A stretch of DNA of 64,000 nucleotides from Paenibacillus sp. FSL R7-0204 (GCF_038002225.1 NZ_JBBOCA010000001.1:5580001-5644000), one strand, 5' to 3'. Counted from the first letter of the stretch, positions 52,875-62,966 are shown. Notes: a model not told the origin generated them from the sequence alone. Numbers and translations are program-made.

Positions 52875-53744
52875 ATGAACAGCGTATCTGGCCCTAATCC
52901 CAAATATCATCTTGAAGACGGACGCTTCAGCATCCAGCATATGAAGCGCAAAGGCATCACTGCGATGCCGCGCCCCCACAGCCATGAATGGACTGAGCTG
53001 TATTACCTGACGGACGGGGAGCGGGTATATTTTGTGGACGACCGGGTGGTTACGGTTCACAAAGGCGAGCTGATTCTGATTCCCGGCCGCGAGCTCCATT
53101 CCACGGCAAGCTCCGAGAAAGCCGAATTCGAGCGGATTCTGATCAATTATGACCCGCTGCTGCTGCCCCCGGTGCTGAGAGACGAGCAGCAGTGGTTCCA
53201 GAGCAGCCGCTACCGCTTGTTCCGGCTGACCCTGCGCGAGCAGAATGAAGCGGAGTCCCTGCTGAACCGCATGCTGGAGGAATCCCGTATCCGGCGGCCC
53301 TTCTACGAAACCTGTGTTACTGCTCTATTGACCGAGCTGATGATCCTGCTCCAGCGTTCGGAGAGTACGGCCCAGGCTGGCGGCACCCGCCATCCGCTGC
53401 ACCATCTGGTAACCGATGTCGCCACCTATATCCGCGCCCATTACCGGGAAGCGCTTACGCTGGAAGAGACCGCCAAGGACTTTTTCATCAGTCCCTCTTA
53501 TTTGAGCCGGGTATTTCATCGCCTGACCGGCTTTCATTTCCGGGAATATATCGTCCATATCAGGGTCCGAGAGGCCCAGCGCCTGCTGGCCGGCACCCCC
53601 GCCAGAATTCAGGAGATTGCAGGGGCAGTCGGCTTCGAGCATCTGTCCCATTTCAATAAGACCTTCAAGAAATCAACCGGCCTGACCCCGCTCCAGTACC
53701 GCAAGGAAGCGGGGGCACAGCCTTCACCGGAGTCCAAAGGGTAA
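52875..53744 (+). CDS. AraC-family regulator, probable pectin-locus activator
   Basis: A 289-residue AraC protein. The N-terminal cupin has RPHSHEWTELYYLTDGERVY and GELILIPGRELHS; the C-terminal helix-turn-helix pair is LTLEETAKDFFISPSYLSRV and ARIQEIAGAVGFEHLSHFNK. ATG at 52875 follows AGAGGAG; upstream in-frame codons overlap the divergent pectinesterase gene. Its position between the pectinesterase and GH28 genes suggests that it controls both flanks in response to a galacturonide. Confidence 0.88.
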   Translation: MNSVSGPNPKYHLEDGRFSIQHMKRKGITAMPRPHSHEWTELYYLTDGERVYFVDDRVVTVHKGELILIPGRELHSTASSEKAEFERILINYDPLLLPPVLRDEQQWFQSSRYRLFRLTLREQNEAESLLNRMLEESRIRRPFYETCVTALLTELMILLQRSESTAQAGGTRHPLHHLVTDVATYIRAHYREALTLEETAKDFFISPSYLSRVFHRLTGFHFREYIVHIRVREAQRLLAGTPARIQEIAGAVGFEHLSHFNKTFKKSTGLTPLQYRKEAGAQPSPESKG

Positions 53745-53777
53745 TATCCGGCGCTGCGTCCCGTATCTATTGTTAAC

Positions 53778-55229
53778 TTAAACCTCTGTGATGGCCAGCT
53801 CCCCTGAACGAACAAGCTCAACATCACTGCACTTATGCATCTGTACCTGCGGCTCCTCCTGCGTCTGCAGCCTGATCCGGTCCAGCTTCAGCCCTGCTGC
53901 ATGGCGCAGGATGATGCCCCGCCTGCTTATGGCGCTGAAGTTCTCCACCGTAAGCGCAGCAAGCGGCATTTCCGGCAACCCGTTCACGAGCAGCGCAGTT
54001 GCCGCCCCGTGGCAGGCCATATTCCGCAGCGTGATGTTACGGAACTGCGGAGTCTCCTCCGTGACCGGAACCTCCTGCTCGTCATAGCCCTCAGACCCCT
54101 CCACCCCGGCATAGAACAGATGGAAGGATACCGCTTCATGGACGATGCCTGACATCTGTATATTTTCTACCCGGATATCCTCCACGACGCCGCCTCTTCC
54201 CCGGGTACTCTTAAAGCGCAGCCCGATGTCCGTACCCATGAACACGCAATCGTTCACCCGGACTGCATGCACACCGCCCGACATTTCACTGCCGATGACT
54301 ACCCCGCCATGACCGTGATAGACCGTACAATGGCGTATCGTAATGTACCGGCAGGCTCTACCTGCCCGGCGGCCTTCCTCATCCTTGCCCGATTTCAGAC
54401 AAATGGCATCGTCGCCTACATCGAACCTGCAATGCTCCACCAGCGCATGTGTACAAGACTCCAGATCCAGGCCGTCCCCGTTCTGGGAGAACCACGGATT
54501 ACGGACCTGAATATGTCTAATCGTAACCTGCTCACAGCCCATGGGGTGCAGACACCAGGCAGGAGAATTCTGAAAGGTCGGCCCCTCCAGCAGCACTCTC
54601 CGGCAATTCCGCAGGCTCAGCAGCGCAGGACGCAGATACGCACGGGCAGGGAGATAGGCCTCCATTCCTGTCTCGCCCTTCTCCTTCAGCTGCAGAACAT
54701 AAGCTTCTCCCGCAAGCGCTTCCTTGCAAGGCCACCATATCTCGCCCTGTTCATCCACGGCCCCCCCGGAGGCAAGCAGGCTATTCCACTCCAGTTCCGT
54801 CCGCTTGAAGCGCTTCACTGGACGCCAGGCCTCACCGCTGCCATCGAAGATGCCTTCACCGGTTATGGCTACATCGCTCAAATCCTCCCCGTCCAGCGGA
54901 GCCTGGCAACGCCAGCCGGCTGTCCCTTCGTAATGGGAGAACAGCAGCGGGTACAGATTGTAGTCGGGTTCAAAGCATACCAGCGCCCCCCGCTCGGCAC
55001 ACAGATTGATCCGGCTATGCAGCGTCAGCGGCCCGGTGCGCCAGATTCCCGGCGGGATAATCACCGTTCCTCCTCCTGCAGCAGCGCAGGCATCCAGGGT
55101 ATCCTGTATAGCAGACGTACATAACAGCACTTCAGCTTCTGCCCCATAGTCCGTAATACGGAAGGTCCGCTGCGGAATCTGCGGCAGCTCCGGGATTGGA
55201 TAAACTTCGGAATCATATTTATTATTCAT
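53778..55229 (-). CDS. Polygalacturonase-type glycosidase, GH28
   Basis: A 483-residue beta-helix enzyme. The catalytic segments are NGDGLDLESCTH, FDVGDDAICLKSGKDEEGR (paired Asp), HGHGGVVIGSEMSGG (His) and IGLRFKSTRGRGG (the R-K pair). It hydrolyses galacturonic acid links, probably as an exo-acting or rhamnogalacturonan-type enzyme. It lacks a signal peptide, so substrates are imported oligomers. ATG at 55229 has GGAGG six bases upstream. It converges with the AraC gene and follows the GH43 gene by 30 bases. Confidence 0.92.
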   Translation of the reverse strand: MNNKYDSEVYPIPELPQIPQRTFRITDYGAEAEVLLCTSAIQDTLDACAAAGGGTVIIPPGIWRTGPLTLHSRINLCAERGALVCFEPDYNLYPLLFSHYEGTAGWRCQAPLDGEDLSDVAITGEGIFDGSGEAWRPVKRFKRTELEWNSLLASGGAVDEQGEIWWPCKEALAGEAYVLQLKEKGETGMEAYLPARAYLRPALLSLRNCRRVLLEGPTFQNSPAWCLHPMGCEQVTIRHIQVRNPWFSQNGDGLDLESCTHALVEHCRFDVGDDAICLKSGKDEEGRRAGRACRYITIRHCTVYHGHGGVVIGSEMSGGVHAVRVNDCVFMGTDIGLRFKSTRGRGGVVEDIRVENIQMSGIVHEAVSFHLFYAGVEGSEGYDEQEVPVTEETPQFRNITLRNMACHGAATALLVNGLPEMPLAALTVENFSAISRRGIILRHAAGLKLDRIRLQTQEEPQVQMHKCSDVELVRSGELAITEV

Positions 55230-55259
55230 CGTATTCCTCCATCTCTGTCTAATCAAGAT

Positions 55260-56825
55260 CTATTCAAGCTCTTCATAGCTGAACCAGCCGTAATCCGCAA
55301 CATTGCTGCTTTGCGCTCCACCCGCACTGGCATACATTCCGATATAAGCCCCTGTGAAGCCTCCGGCCCAATCCGTGCTCAGCACCCTGCCCTCAGCCCG
55401 TTCATGCAGTGCGGTCCAGGCGTCAGAATCTGCGGCTCTATAATAAAAGCTGTAATCCTGCCCCCTGGCTTCCACCTTAAGCTGTACGGTATCCAGCGGA
55501 TACGGCGCAGAGGCCAGCAATTGCTCAGCTCCCCTGCTGCGCACGGTCAGCTTCAGCAGCTGCCTGCCATCCTCCAGCGCCCGTTCATAGCGGAAGTGGT
55601 TGTCCGCATTCTGGAGCAGCGCCAGTCCGGCGCTCTCGCCTGCGGCCTCCGGCTGGAAGCGCATCTCCGCTGCGGCTCTGAAGCTGAGATGCTGCTGCCG
55701 TCTTCCGATATAAGCCGGATTGCCGGTCTCTGCAAGCACCTCCGGCTTCAGCCGCAGCCGCAGATGTCCCGGATGCTCGCTGAGGCTCCAGAATTCACCG
55801 CGCGGCGTGCGCAGGAAGTTCCAGACGGGGCTAAGCTCCCCGTCAGCAAAATCATCACGCACCGGCAGCAGCGGCCACTGCGTCACCGGCAAATCCGGTG
55901 CTGGCCCCGCAAGCTCAAGTACGCCCTTGCCGGGATTGACTACCGGCCATTCGTCCTCCCACTTGACCGGAGTCAGGAAGGTCTCCCGGCCCAGGTTGCG
56001 GTAATATCCCCCGCAGGTCCGGGAGGCCAGGCAGAGCATCCACCACTCCCCATGCTGCGTCTCGACAAGTTCCGCGTGGCCCGTATTCACGATGGGGTAC
56101 TCTCTGCCGAGATGGCGGTGGGTCAGGATCGGGTTGGCCCGGTGCCCCTCATAAGGCCCTGTCACGTTCCGGCTTCTGGCAACCGTTACCGCATGGGTAT
56201 GGCCGGTGCCGCCCTCGGCAATCAGCAGATAATACCATCCTCTGGTGGAATACAGATGCGGCCCTTCCTGGGCATGTGCAGTCTTCAACGCACCTTGCCA
56301 GAGAGTATGCTTCGGGCCGGTAAGCCTGCCCTGCGCCAGATCAATCTCCTGCAGCCAGATGTCCATATGCTTAGGATAATCCTGGCCCCCGGGAGGCACC
56401 CGGTTACCGTTGTAGTAGACCTTGCCGTCCTTATCGAAGAACAGGGAGGGATCAATGCCGGGCGCATCCTCCAGCCAGACCGGATCTGACCAGTCTCCCG
56501 CCGGATCGGCGGATGTGACATAAAAATTATGCGGGTCCTTGTGATTATCTACGAACGTTGTGATCATATAAAAGAGACCTTGATGATACCGGAGGGTCGG
56601 CGCCCAAATCCCCCTCGACGGGAGAATACCGTCCAGATTGAGCTGGGACGGACGGTCCAGCACATGGCCCAGCTGGCGCCAGTGGACAAGATCCCTGCTG
56701 TGGAAAATCGGAACCCCGGGGTAGAATTCAAAGCTTGAAGTAACCAGATAATAGTCCTCACCTACGCGGATGGCCGAAGGATCAGGGTAGAAGCCCGGCA
56801 GCACCGGATTACGGAATGTTCTCAA
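55260..56825 (-). CDS. Beta-xylosidase/alpha-L-arabinofuranosidase, GH43
   Basis: A 521-residue GH43 enzyme. The five-blade propeller carries the three acidic residues in FYPDPSAIRVGEDYYLV, DAPGIDPSLFFDKDG and AHAQEGPHLYSTRGWYYL. A C-terminal beta-sandwich (about residues 330-520) is typical of the XynB-like branch. It removes arabinose or xylose from plant oligosaccharides in the cytoplasm. I favour TTG at 56825 (MRTFRNPVLPGFYPDPS) because AAGGAGG lies about ten bases upstream; the longer frame also begins with TTG, at 56870. It is the upstream gene of the GH43-GH28 pair. Confidence 0.88.
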   Translation of the reverse strand: MRTFRNPVLPGFYPDPSAIRVGEDYYLVTSSFEFYPGVPIFHSRDLVHWRQLGHVLDRPSQLNLDGILPSRGIWAPTLRYHQGLFYMITTFVDNHKDPHNFYVTSADPAGDWSDPVWLEDAPGIDPSLFFDKDGKVYYNGNRVPPGGQDYPKHMDIWLQEIDLAQGRLTGPKHTLWQGALKTAHAQEGPHLYSTRGWYYLLIAEGGTGHTHAVTVARSRNVTGPYEGHRANPILTHRHLGREYPIVNTGHAELVETQHGEWWMLCLASRTCGGYYRNLGRETFLTPVKWEDEWPVVNPGKGVLELAGPAPDLPVTQWPLLPVRDDFADGELSPVWNFLRTPRGEFWSLSEHPGHLRLRLKPEVLAETGNPAYIGRRQQHLSFRAAAEMRFQPEAAGESAGLALLQNADNHFRYERALEDGRQLLKLTVRSRGAEQLLASAPYPLDTVQLKVEARGQDYSFYYRAADSDAWTALHERAEGRVLSTDWAGGFTGAYIGMYASAGGAQSSNVADYGWFSYEELE

Positions 56826-56978
56826 ATTCGGAAGTCCTCCTTCACACGGGCGATAGGTACGAATATTCAATCAACGATATGTAAGCATAACCAATTATAG
56901 TTCGTATAAGTTTAATTTTCTTGCGCTTTCTATGTTCTTTTTCTTGTTTTTTATACTTTTTTGTCCTGCAAACAGAAA

Positions 56979-57019
56979 CAGCGACAGCAGGGGATTGATA
57001 ACATCCCTTACTATCGCTG
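56979..57019 (-). terminator. Hairpin after the small lipoprotein gene
   Basis: CAGCGACAGCAGGGGAT (56979-56995) pairs, with two mismatches, with ATCCCTTACTATCGCTG (57003-57019). On the minus strand it is followed by TTTCTGTTTG. It lies about 60 bases past the lipoprotein stop. Confidence 0.7.
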
Positions 57020-57081
57020 CACTATGGAAGTGTAGAATTCACTCTCGTAGTAGCCCGCTGAAATGAGTGAATCAGATTATT

Positions 57082-57453
57082 TTAATCAAGTGTCTTAGCA
57101 TACTCTCTCAGCTGTTCAGGCTCACTTGTGTGATAGACCATTTGTTCATGATCAAAAATCACAATTACGGGCCGTTTCGCTTCCAGGCCCAGTACCTCCA
57201 GCCACTTCAGCTTCTTCTCCTCTGTATGCACAGTTACATGAGGGATATGCTCCACGAGTGCAGACTCGGAATTCAGTACCTTATTTACTTCGTCATCCCA
57301 TTCCCGTGAACTGGAGAACATATGCATATGGAGTACATTCTCTTCCTTGGACACTAGCTGATCAATAACATCCGATTTCGAAGATCCGCAGCCTGCAACA
57401 AACAACAAGAATACTGAGACCAGCAAGAATAATCCAAACCTGTGCTTAAGCAT
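57082..57453 (-). CDS. Small lipoprotein of unknown function
   Basis: A 123-residue protein with signal peptide and lipobox, LLFVAGCGSSKSD (Cys near residue 22). The mature part ends in a segment, PVIVIFDHEQMVYHTSEPEQ, that resembles a short thioredoxin-like strand-helix unit but has no cysteine pair. GGAGGGGGG precedes the ATG. It lies between regulators and glycosidases but no link to them is evident. Confidence 0.75.
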   Translation of the reverse strand: MLKHRFGLFLLVSVFLLFVAGCGSSKSDVIDQLVSKEENVLHMHMFSSSREWDDEVNKVLNSESALVEHIPHVTVHTEEKKLKWLEVLGLEAKRPVIVIFDHEQMVYHTSEPEQLREYAKTLD

Positions 57454-57582
57454 GTAATTCCCCCCTCCCTATTCCATCTACATACCCATATACTACTATA
57501 ACGATACAGCCTTACTTCCTTACATAGAGCGAATAGGTCTCTGGAGCGGCAAAAATTTAATTTCTGCGCTAATCGTTATTAA

Positions 57583-58380
57583 TTATAAGCGGTGCAGCTT
57601 ACGGTACCGGGATGGCGTTAAGCCCAGCTTCGCCGTGAACACCCGGCTTAGGTAGAAGCCGTTCTCGTAACCGCACTGCTGGGCGATCCCTTCAATGGGC
57701 AGTCTGGAATCCTCCAAGAGCTGGCAGGCCCGTCTGAGCCGGAGTCCGGTTACGAAGTCTGAAGGGGCCGTCCCATAGGCGGCACGGAAACGCCGCGTTA
57801 ATTGTACTGGAGTAATATCAAGGGTAGCGGCCAGCTCCTGCAGGGTCATAGGTGTACAAGCGTGCTCCAGCAGCCATTGCTTAGCCTGTTGCATCAGCGG
57901 GCCCGGACTTGTCTCTCCAGAGCGCACCTCCTCGGATGCACTGCTGCGCTCGATTTCAAGCAGCCTCCATAGATCCTCCAGCATATGCTTCATCCGGCTA
58001 TACCCCGGCTCCTCCTGAATCCCTCTTCCGATACTCTGCATATAGCGGTATGTAGATTTTAGACGTTCCACATCCCTGACAGTCCATCTGCCTCCAAGCG
58101 TTGCGGCGTCCTCCGGTCCCCCCTCTTCCTCCCATTCGAATTGTATGAAATGAAAGGTCAACGGACTAACCGTTCTGCGGTAAAAGGTTGTCTCCGGCGG
58201 ACATGCAATGATGTCCCCGAATCCGCCCTCTCCTTCGTGGTCTCCGAAGCGGTAAGCGAACTTTCCCTGCTCCACCGCAAATAAGGTCCACACAGGGTAG
58301 GTGTCGTGCTCCAGCAGGAACTGTTTTTTTTGCTCCCAATAGATGTAGGCTGCCGGACGAACCGACCAATTCATGCGCAT
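57583..58380 (-). CDS. AraC-family regulator
   Basis: A 265-residue AraC protein with a cupin-like N-terminal half (FAYRFGDHEGEGGFGDIIA) and the C-terminal DNA-binding pair MTLQELAATLDITPVQLTRR and LPIEGIAQQCGYENGFYLSR, ending LTPSRYRKL. AAGGAGAG precedes the ATG. It is divergent from the FAD-oxidoreductase gene 137 bases away, which it most likely controls. Confidence 0.88.
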   Translation of the reverse strand: MRMNWSVRPAAYIYWEQKKQFLLEHDTYPVWTLFAVEQGKFAYRFGDHEGEGGFGDIIACPPETTFYRRTVSPLTFHFIQFEWEEEGGPEDAATLGGRWTVRDVERLKSTYRYMQSIGRGIQEEPGYSRMKHMLEDLWRLLEIERSSASEEVRSGETSPGPLMQQAKQWLLEHACTPMTLQELAATLDITPVQLTRRFRAAYGTAPSDFVTGLRLRRACQLLEDSRLPIEGIAQQCGYENGFYLSRVFTAKLGLTPSRYRKLHRL

Positions 58381-58517
58381 GTCTGACTCTCCTTAGATGC
58401 ATTATTCAATGAAATAAAGTATATGTCCCAAGAAATTATATGCATGTCATTTGGTTAACGATTATCCTATCATGAAACTACGGATATATTAACACACACC
58501 AAAGGAGAGGTTCAACA

Positions 58518-60770
58518 ATGCGCAGGGAAACGGTCAACACGGATGTAACTGTGGTAGGCGGCGGACTGGCAGGGGTATGCGCGGCGATTGCGGCAGCCCG
58601 GCTGGGCCAGCGTGTGGCGCTGATTAATAACCGTCCGGTGCTCGGCGGTAACTCCAGCAGTGAGGTGCGGGTATGGGTATGCGGCGCAACCTCGCACGGT
58701 ATCCACCGGTATGCCCGTGAGACGGGAATCATGGGTGAGCTGTTTGTGGAGAACCAGTACCGCAACAAAGACGGCAATCCGTATCTCTGGGATATGGTTG
58801 TGCTTGAAGCGGTTAAGGCCGAACCGAACATTCAGCTGTTTCTGAACACGGATGTTCATGAGGTCGATGCTTACGAGGATGGCAGCGGCCAGCGGAGCAT
58901 CCGGTCCGTGACCGGGTGGATGATGGGGTCGGAGCGGAGAATTACTTTTGAAAGCGCGGTCTTTCTGGACTGTACGGGAGATGGCCTGGCAGGCTTCCTG
59001 GCAGGGGCAGAGTACCGGCTGGGCCGTGAAGCACGCGAAGAATATAATGAGGAATGGGCACCGTTAATCGCAGATGATATTACGCTCGGCAGCACACTGC
59101 TCTTCTATACCAAGGACGCAGGCCATCCGGTCAAATATATTGCTCCAGCCATGGCAAAGGATATTACACAAACCGCTATTGCCGAGCGCCGCATCATCCG
59201 CAGCGGAGACAATGGCTGCGCCTACTGGTGGATCGAATTCGGCGGCGAACAGGACACTGTTCACGACAATGAGGCCATCCGCGACGAGCTGTGGTCTGTG
59301 ATCTACGGGATCTGGGACTATATTAAGAACTCCGGCAAATTCGACGCTGACAACATGACACTGGAATGGGTCGGTTCCACTCCGGGCAAGCGGGAGTACC
59401 GCCGGTTCATTGGCGATTATGTCCTGAATCAGAACGATATCCTGGCCCAGCGCGAATTCCCGGACCGTGTGGCGTTCGGCGGCTGGTCCATTGATCTGCA
59501 TCCGCCGCAGGGAGTGTACGCTACAGAGTCAGGCTCGAAGCATATGTATTCGGACGGCAGCTATCACATCCCGTTCCGTTCACTGTATTCCGTGAACGTC
59601 AATAATCTGCTGATGGCCGGCCGCGACATCAGCGCCTCGCATGTCGCGTTCGGCACGACCCGCGTCATGGCTACCTGCGCGGTCATCGGCGAGGCCGCCG
59701 GTATCGGCGCGGCACTCTGCGCCGCCAAGGGAATATCGCCGCGCGAACTGCATGCGGCCCACCTGAACGAGCTGCAGCAGACGATGCTGCGCCAGGATGC
59801 TTCTGTCCTCGGGCTGCGCAACGAGGATGAAGCCGATCTGGCACTTGCGGCTACGGTCAGCGCTTCCAGCGAGCGGAGCCGGTTCGTTGTGGAGCAATCT
59901 GCGTTCAGCGTCCCGCTCACCACTAACATAGGCATCACCATTCCGGCCGATCCTGAGCTTAATGGGATCGGACTGCTAGTCGATGCGGCTGAAGCCGCAG
60001 AGCTGACAGTAGAGCTATGGGAGACCGGTCGGCCCGAGAATTATATTCCCCATACGTTAATCCAGTCTGTATCCGCTCCCGCTCAGGCCGGAGCCGCCCA
60101 GTGGGTGAAGCTCCCGGTTCAGTGGAAGCCGGAGTCACCGCGCAACGCGTTCCTGATCTTGAAGGCCAATCCTGCACTGTCGCTGCATATGGCAGATGAG
60201 CCAGCTTCGGGTATGCTCGCCTACGGGCATAGTGAGACCCCCGCAGCCTCGCGGGATTTCGGCGAGAATCCGCCTGCACAGCCCGTAGTGCAGTGGGACA
60301 AAAAGAAATTTGATCACCAAGCCCCATGCCTTCGCCTGTCCGGGACAACGAGCGCCTTCGCTGCGGATAAAGTCATCGACGGATACCTTCGTCCTTATGG
60401 AGGCCCGCATCTGTGGTCCTCTGACAAGATGAACTCCGGCCAGCCGGAATGGCTGGAGCTGGCCTGGAACGAGCCGGTAACTCTGTGCGAGGTTCACGTT
60501 ACCTTCAACGACGATGTGAACGAGGACCTGATCAACCTGCATCATCATATTACGCCTTACGAAATCCTGCCAACGCTCGTTAAGGAGTATCGTATTGAAG
60601 CTTACAAGGAAGGCAAATGGACCGCAGTTGCCGGGGAACATGACAACCACAAGCGCAAACGGGTACACACGCTGCACGAAGCTGTGAGAACAGGCCGCCT
60701 GCGTGTGGTGGTGCTCGAGACCAACGGCAGTGAGTATGCGGAGATTATTGAGGTGCGGGTGTATGGTTAA
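58518..60770 (+). CDS. FAD-dependent oxidoreductase with C-terminal discoidin-like domain
   Basis: A 750-residue protein. The N-terminal FAD-binding motif is VTVVGGGLAGVCAAIAAARL, followed by NNRPVLGGNSSSEVRVWV, FLDCTGDGLAGFLAGAEYRL and LLMAGRDISASHVAFGTTRV, as in the FAD_oxidored family found near plant-polysaccharide genes. From about residue 610 a beta-sandwich resembling F5/8-type carbohydrate-binding domains follows (APCLRLSGTTSAFAADKVID). There is no signal peptide. The substrate is unknown; oxidation or isomerisation of an unusual sugar from rhamnogalacturonan is a guess from context. AAAGGAGAGG precedes the ATG. Confidence 0.85.
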   Translation: MRRETVNTDVTVVGGGLAGVCAAIAAARLGQRVALINNRPVLGGNSSSEVRVWVCGATSHGIHRYARETGIMGELFVENQYRNKDGNPYLWDMVVLEAVKAEPNIQLFLNTDVHEVDAYEDGSGQRSIRSVTGWMMGSERRITFESAVFLDCTGDGLAGFLAGAEYRLGREAREEYNEEWAPLIADDITLGSTLLFYTKDAGHPVKYIAPAMAKDITQTAIAERRIIRSGDNGCAYWWIEFGGEQDTVHDNEAIRDELWSVIYGIWDYIKNSGKFDADNMTLEWVGSTPGKREYRRFIGDYVLNQNDILAQREFPDRVAFGGWSIDLHPPQGVYATESGSKHMYSDGSYHIPFRSLYSVNVNNLLMAGRDISASHVAFGTTRVMATCAVIGEAAGIGAALCAAKGISPRELHAAHLNELQQTMLRQDASVLGLRNEDEADLALAATVSASSERSRFVVEQSAFSVPLTTNIGITIPADPELNGIGLLVDAAEAAELTVELWETGRPENYIPHTLIQSVSAPAQAGAAQWVKLPVQWKPESPRNAFLILKANPALSLHMADEPASGMLAYGHSETPAASRDFGENPPAQPVVQWDKKKFDHQAPCLRLSGTTSAFAADKVIDGYLRPYGGPHLWSSDKMNSGQPEWLELAWNEPVTLCEVHVTFNDDVNEDLINLHHHITPYEILPTLVKEYRIEAYKEGKWTAVAGEHDNHKRKRVHTLHEAVRTGRLRVVVLETNGSEYAEIIEVRVYG

Positions 60771-61026
60771 GGGAGCGGACTAAATTTAACACATTGAAAT
60801 TTGAAGCGGAAGGCTATAGCATTTAAAATGTGGACTTCAGTAGTACAGCTAAAACAAGTATGGATGGCAGAAATGGTCAGTTAAGAATATCCCGATCAAT
60901 GCCGGAACAGCGGTAGGAACCCCATACGGTATATGTTACTTTTATGAAGTCAGATTCCTCCACAGTTGCAAATTTAACTTGGTTCCAGTTCAAATGGAAT
61001 GAAAGCTGTTTGATGTATGTTGAGCG

Positions 61027-61052
61027 GGGCCTGACTGCGGTCAGGCCCTTTT
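61027..61052 (+). terminator. Rho-independent terminator downstream of the FAD gene
   Basis: GGGCCTGAC (61027-61035) pairs with GTCAGGCCC (61040-61048), then TTTT. It lies 250 bases past the FAD gene stop; the stretch in between shows no other feature. Confidence 0.8.
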
Positions 61053-61065
61053 GACGCGGAAGGAG

Positions 61066-61719
61066 CTATTGATCCGTCCACTGCTCAAAGAGGTTGTACA
61101 ATTCATCAAGGCGTTCCTCGTCTTCGGCCGCGAACATTAGCAGATGGCCACCGTTGTTGTTCATAATCATAATCAATTCACCCGGCCGGCCAAAAAAACG
61201 AACCCCCGTGTATAAATCTGAATCCGCTTGGCGGGATGGAAAATTCTGCTCAATCCGCTCCGTAACAGCCTCATCGATCTCCCAATATTCTTCGCTGCTA
61301 TCCTCCATCGCCAGCACTGCCTGCATATGGGCCATGGCCAGCAAAAATTCCTTGACAGTCGAACGCAGGCGCTCCCATTCTTCTCCGCTGCGCACATAAA
61401 CGGGAGGATTATCAAGCTTCATATCCGCTGCACGGATTCCCCAGACGCAGGCTTCCTGATTTTCGGTATAAAAGATGCAATAGTCTTCTTCCATATAACG
61501 CGGAAAATTGTGAGGCTGAACCAGAACATCCTGAGTCGCGTTCAATGCAGAGTGGGCCCCAAGCTCCCTATAATACGCCCGCAACACCTGCGGAATATGC
61601 CCGTAGCGTTCCAGCCACGGGGTTAACGATTCATGATCGAATCCGCACGGTTCCGTAATGTGGAACAGGTCTCGAATCGCTGTAAAGTCAGTCACTACTT
61701 CTCTCTCCCCGTTCGTCAA
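61066..61719 (-). CDS. Possible SMI1/KNR4-like protein
   Basis: A 217-residue acidic cytoplasmic protein. The pattern IPQVLRAYYRELGAHSALNA followed by TQDVLVQPHNF, with a strand-rich middle (DYCIFYTENQEACVWGI), recalls SUKH-type proteins, but the match is by eye and moderate. No toxin gene is adjacent. It may be an orphan immunity protein or simply a conserved protein of unknown role. The ATG at 61719 has GGAGAG-type sequence upstream. Confidence 0.55.
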   Translation of the reverse strand: MTNGEREVVTDFTAIRDLFHITEPCGFDHESLTPWLERYGHIPQVLRAYYRELGAHSALNATQDVLVQPHNFPRYMEEDYCIFYTENQEACVWGIRAADMKLDNPPVYVRSGEEWERLRSTVKEFLLAMAHMQAVLAMEDSSEEYWEIDEAVTERIEQNFPSRQADSDLYTGVRFFGRPGELIMIMNNNGGHLLMFAAEDEERLDELYNLFEQWTDQ

Positions 61720-61762
61720 TTTCCAAGTGTTAATTAACGTAATCTTAACATAATTTATTGTG

Positions 61763-61808
61763 AAAAAAAGCCTAATCCTCTGGCGTAAATGCTCAAGGAT
61801 CAGGCTTT
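61763..61808 (-). terminator. Rho-independent terminator after the second GH105 gene
   Basis: AAAGCCTAATCCT (61767-61779) pairs with AGGATCAGGCTTT (61796-61808) with one mismatch; the minus-strand stem is followed by TTTTTTTC. Confidence 0.85.
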
Positions 61809-61815
61809 CTGCTGT

Positions 61816-62931
61816 TTAATTTAACGCTTCATACAAAGCGATAAGAGCCAAGGACTGTCCGTAGGCCATAGGTCGGAGGGCAATGTTCTTGTAATGCTCC
61901 TTATCCATCCCCATGCCGGTTCCGGCCGACACATTCAGCACGGTGCCGTCTGCGCTAATATTTTGACACACCGCCTGAATGGCCTTGTCTGCCGCAGCCT
62001 GATAGGAGGCATCCAGAATACCAGCCTTAATACCTTTGATAATCCCTGCGGCGATTGCGGCCGATCCCGATACCTCTTCATAGCTGGACGGGTCCTGCAG
62101 GACGGTATGCCACAGACCGGAAGCTGCCTGGAGCGAGACCAGGGCATTGACCTGAGCAGTATACGTATCAATCAGAAACCGCCGGAACCCCGGACTAATC
62201 GAATCCTGGCAGGCTTCCAGATAATCGACAATACCATACGTGAACCAGGAATTGCCGCGGCACCAGAAGATACTGCCGAAATTATCATTGCGTTCGAAGC
62301 TCCAGCCATGGAAGAACAGGCCGGTATGTTTGTCGAACAAATACTTGATATGGAGCAGAATCTGGTGTTCAGCCTCATGCGCCCACTCCGGGCGGTTGAA
62401 CTTGCGCCCCGCCTGGTTCAGAAACAGCACCGCCATAAAGAGTGTATCAATCCATAACTGTCCGTTGTGCAGGTGAATGCCGTCCCGGTTGCCAATCGCA
62501 GTGACCGTATGCTGGAAACCTCCTTCTTTGGTCTTGGGCAGCTCATGAATGAGCCAATCCGCATGCTCCCGGCATAGCTCCTCCAGTTCGCCGGAGGGCT
62601 CAAGCTGATCCAGGAGCAGCACCAAAGGCAGATAAGGAGCTGTTGTATTAATGTTTTTGGAAGGCAGGCCCGTCTCCAGGTTACGGGAAACCCAATTCCG
62701 GAAAAATTCCATATAGCGTATATCGCCGTAATAGTTCTGCAGCTTGTAAAGACCGTAAAGACCTACGCCCTGAGGCCAATCCCATTCTTCAATTCCGAAA
62801 TCCCGTTGCACAATCCCTACTCTGGTATCGGCCTGAACCACTGTTTTATCCTTTTCATAGTCGCTGCCGCCCAGGTTCATAAGCCTGTCTACTACCAGCC
62901 CGATTTTTTGCAGCAAGTTTTCATTTGTCAT
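61816..62931 (-). CDS. Unsaturated glucuronyl/rhamnogalacturonyl hydrolase, GH88/GH105
   Basis: A 371-residue alpha/alpha-barrel protein, distinct from the enzyme at 49656. Landmarks are EEWDWPQGVGLYGLYKLQNY, NGQLWIDTLFMAVLFLNQAG (the key Asp position), GLFFHGWSFERNDNFG and IFWCRGNSWFTYGIVDYLEA. It should remove unsaturated uronic acid from lyase products in the cytoplasm. AAGGAG lies about eleven bases before the ATG. It follows the GH2 gene by 35 bases in the same direction, so both are probably co-transcribed. Confidence 0.88.
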   Translation of the reverse strand: MTNENLLQKIGLVVDRLMNLGGSDYEKDKTVVQADTRVGIVQRDFGIEEWDWPQGVGLYGLYKLQNYYGDIRYMEFFRNWVSRNLETGLPSKNINTTAPYLPLVLLLDQLEPSGELEELCREHADWLIHELPKTKEGGFQHTVTAIGNRDGIHLHNGQLWIDTLFMAVLFLNQAGRKFNRPEWAHEAEHQILLHIKYLFDKHTGLFFHGWSFERNDNFGSIFWCRGNSWFTYGIVDYLEACQDSISPGFRRFLIDTYTAQVNALVSLQAASGLWHTVLQDPSSYEEVSGSAAIAAGIIKGIKAGILDASYQAAADKAIQAVCQNISADGTVLNVSAGTGMGMDKEHYKNIALRPMAYGQSLALIALYEALN

Positions 62932-62966
62932 CGATTCATCAGCTCCTTATCATTACATAGGCCCGG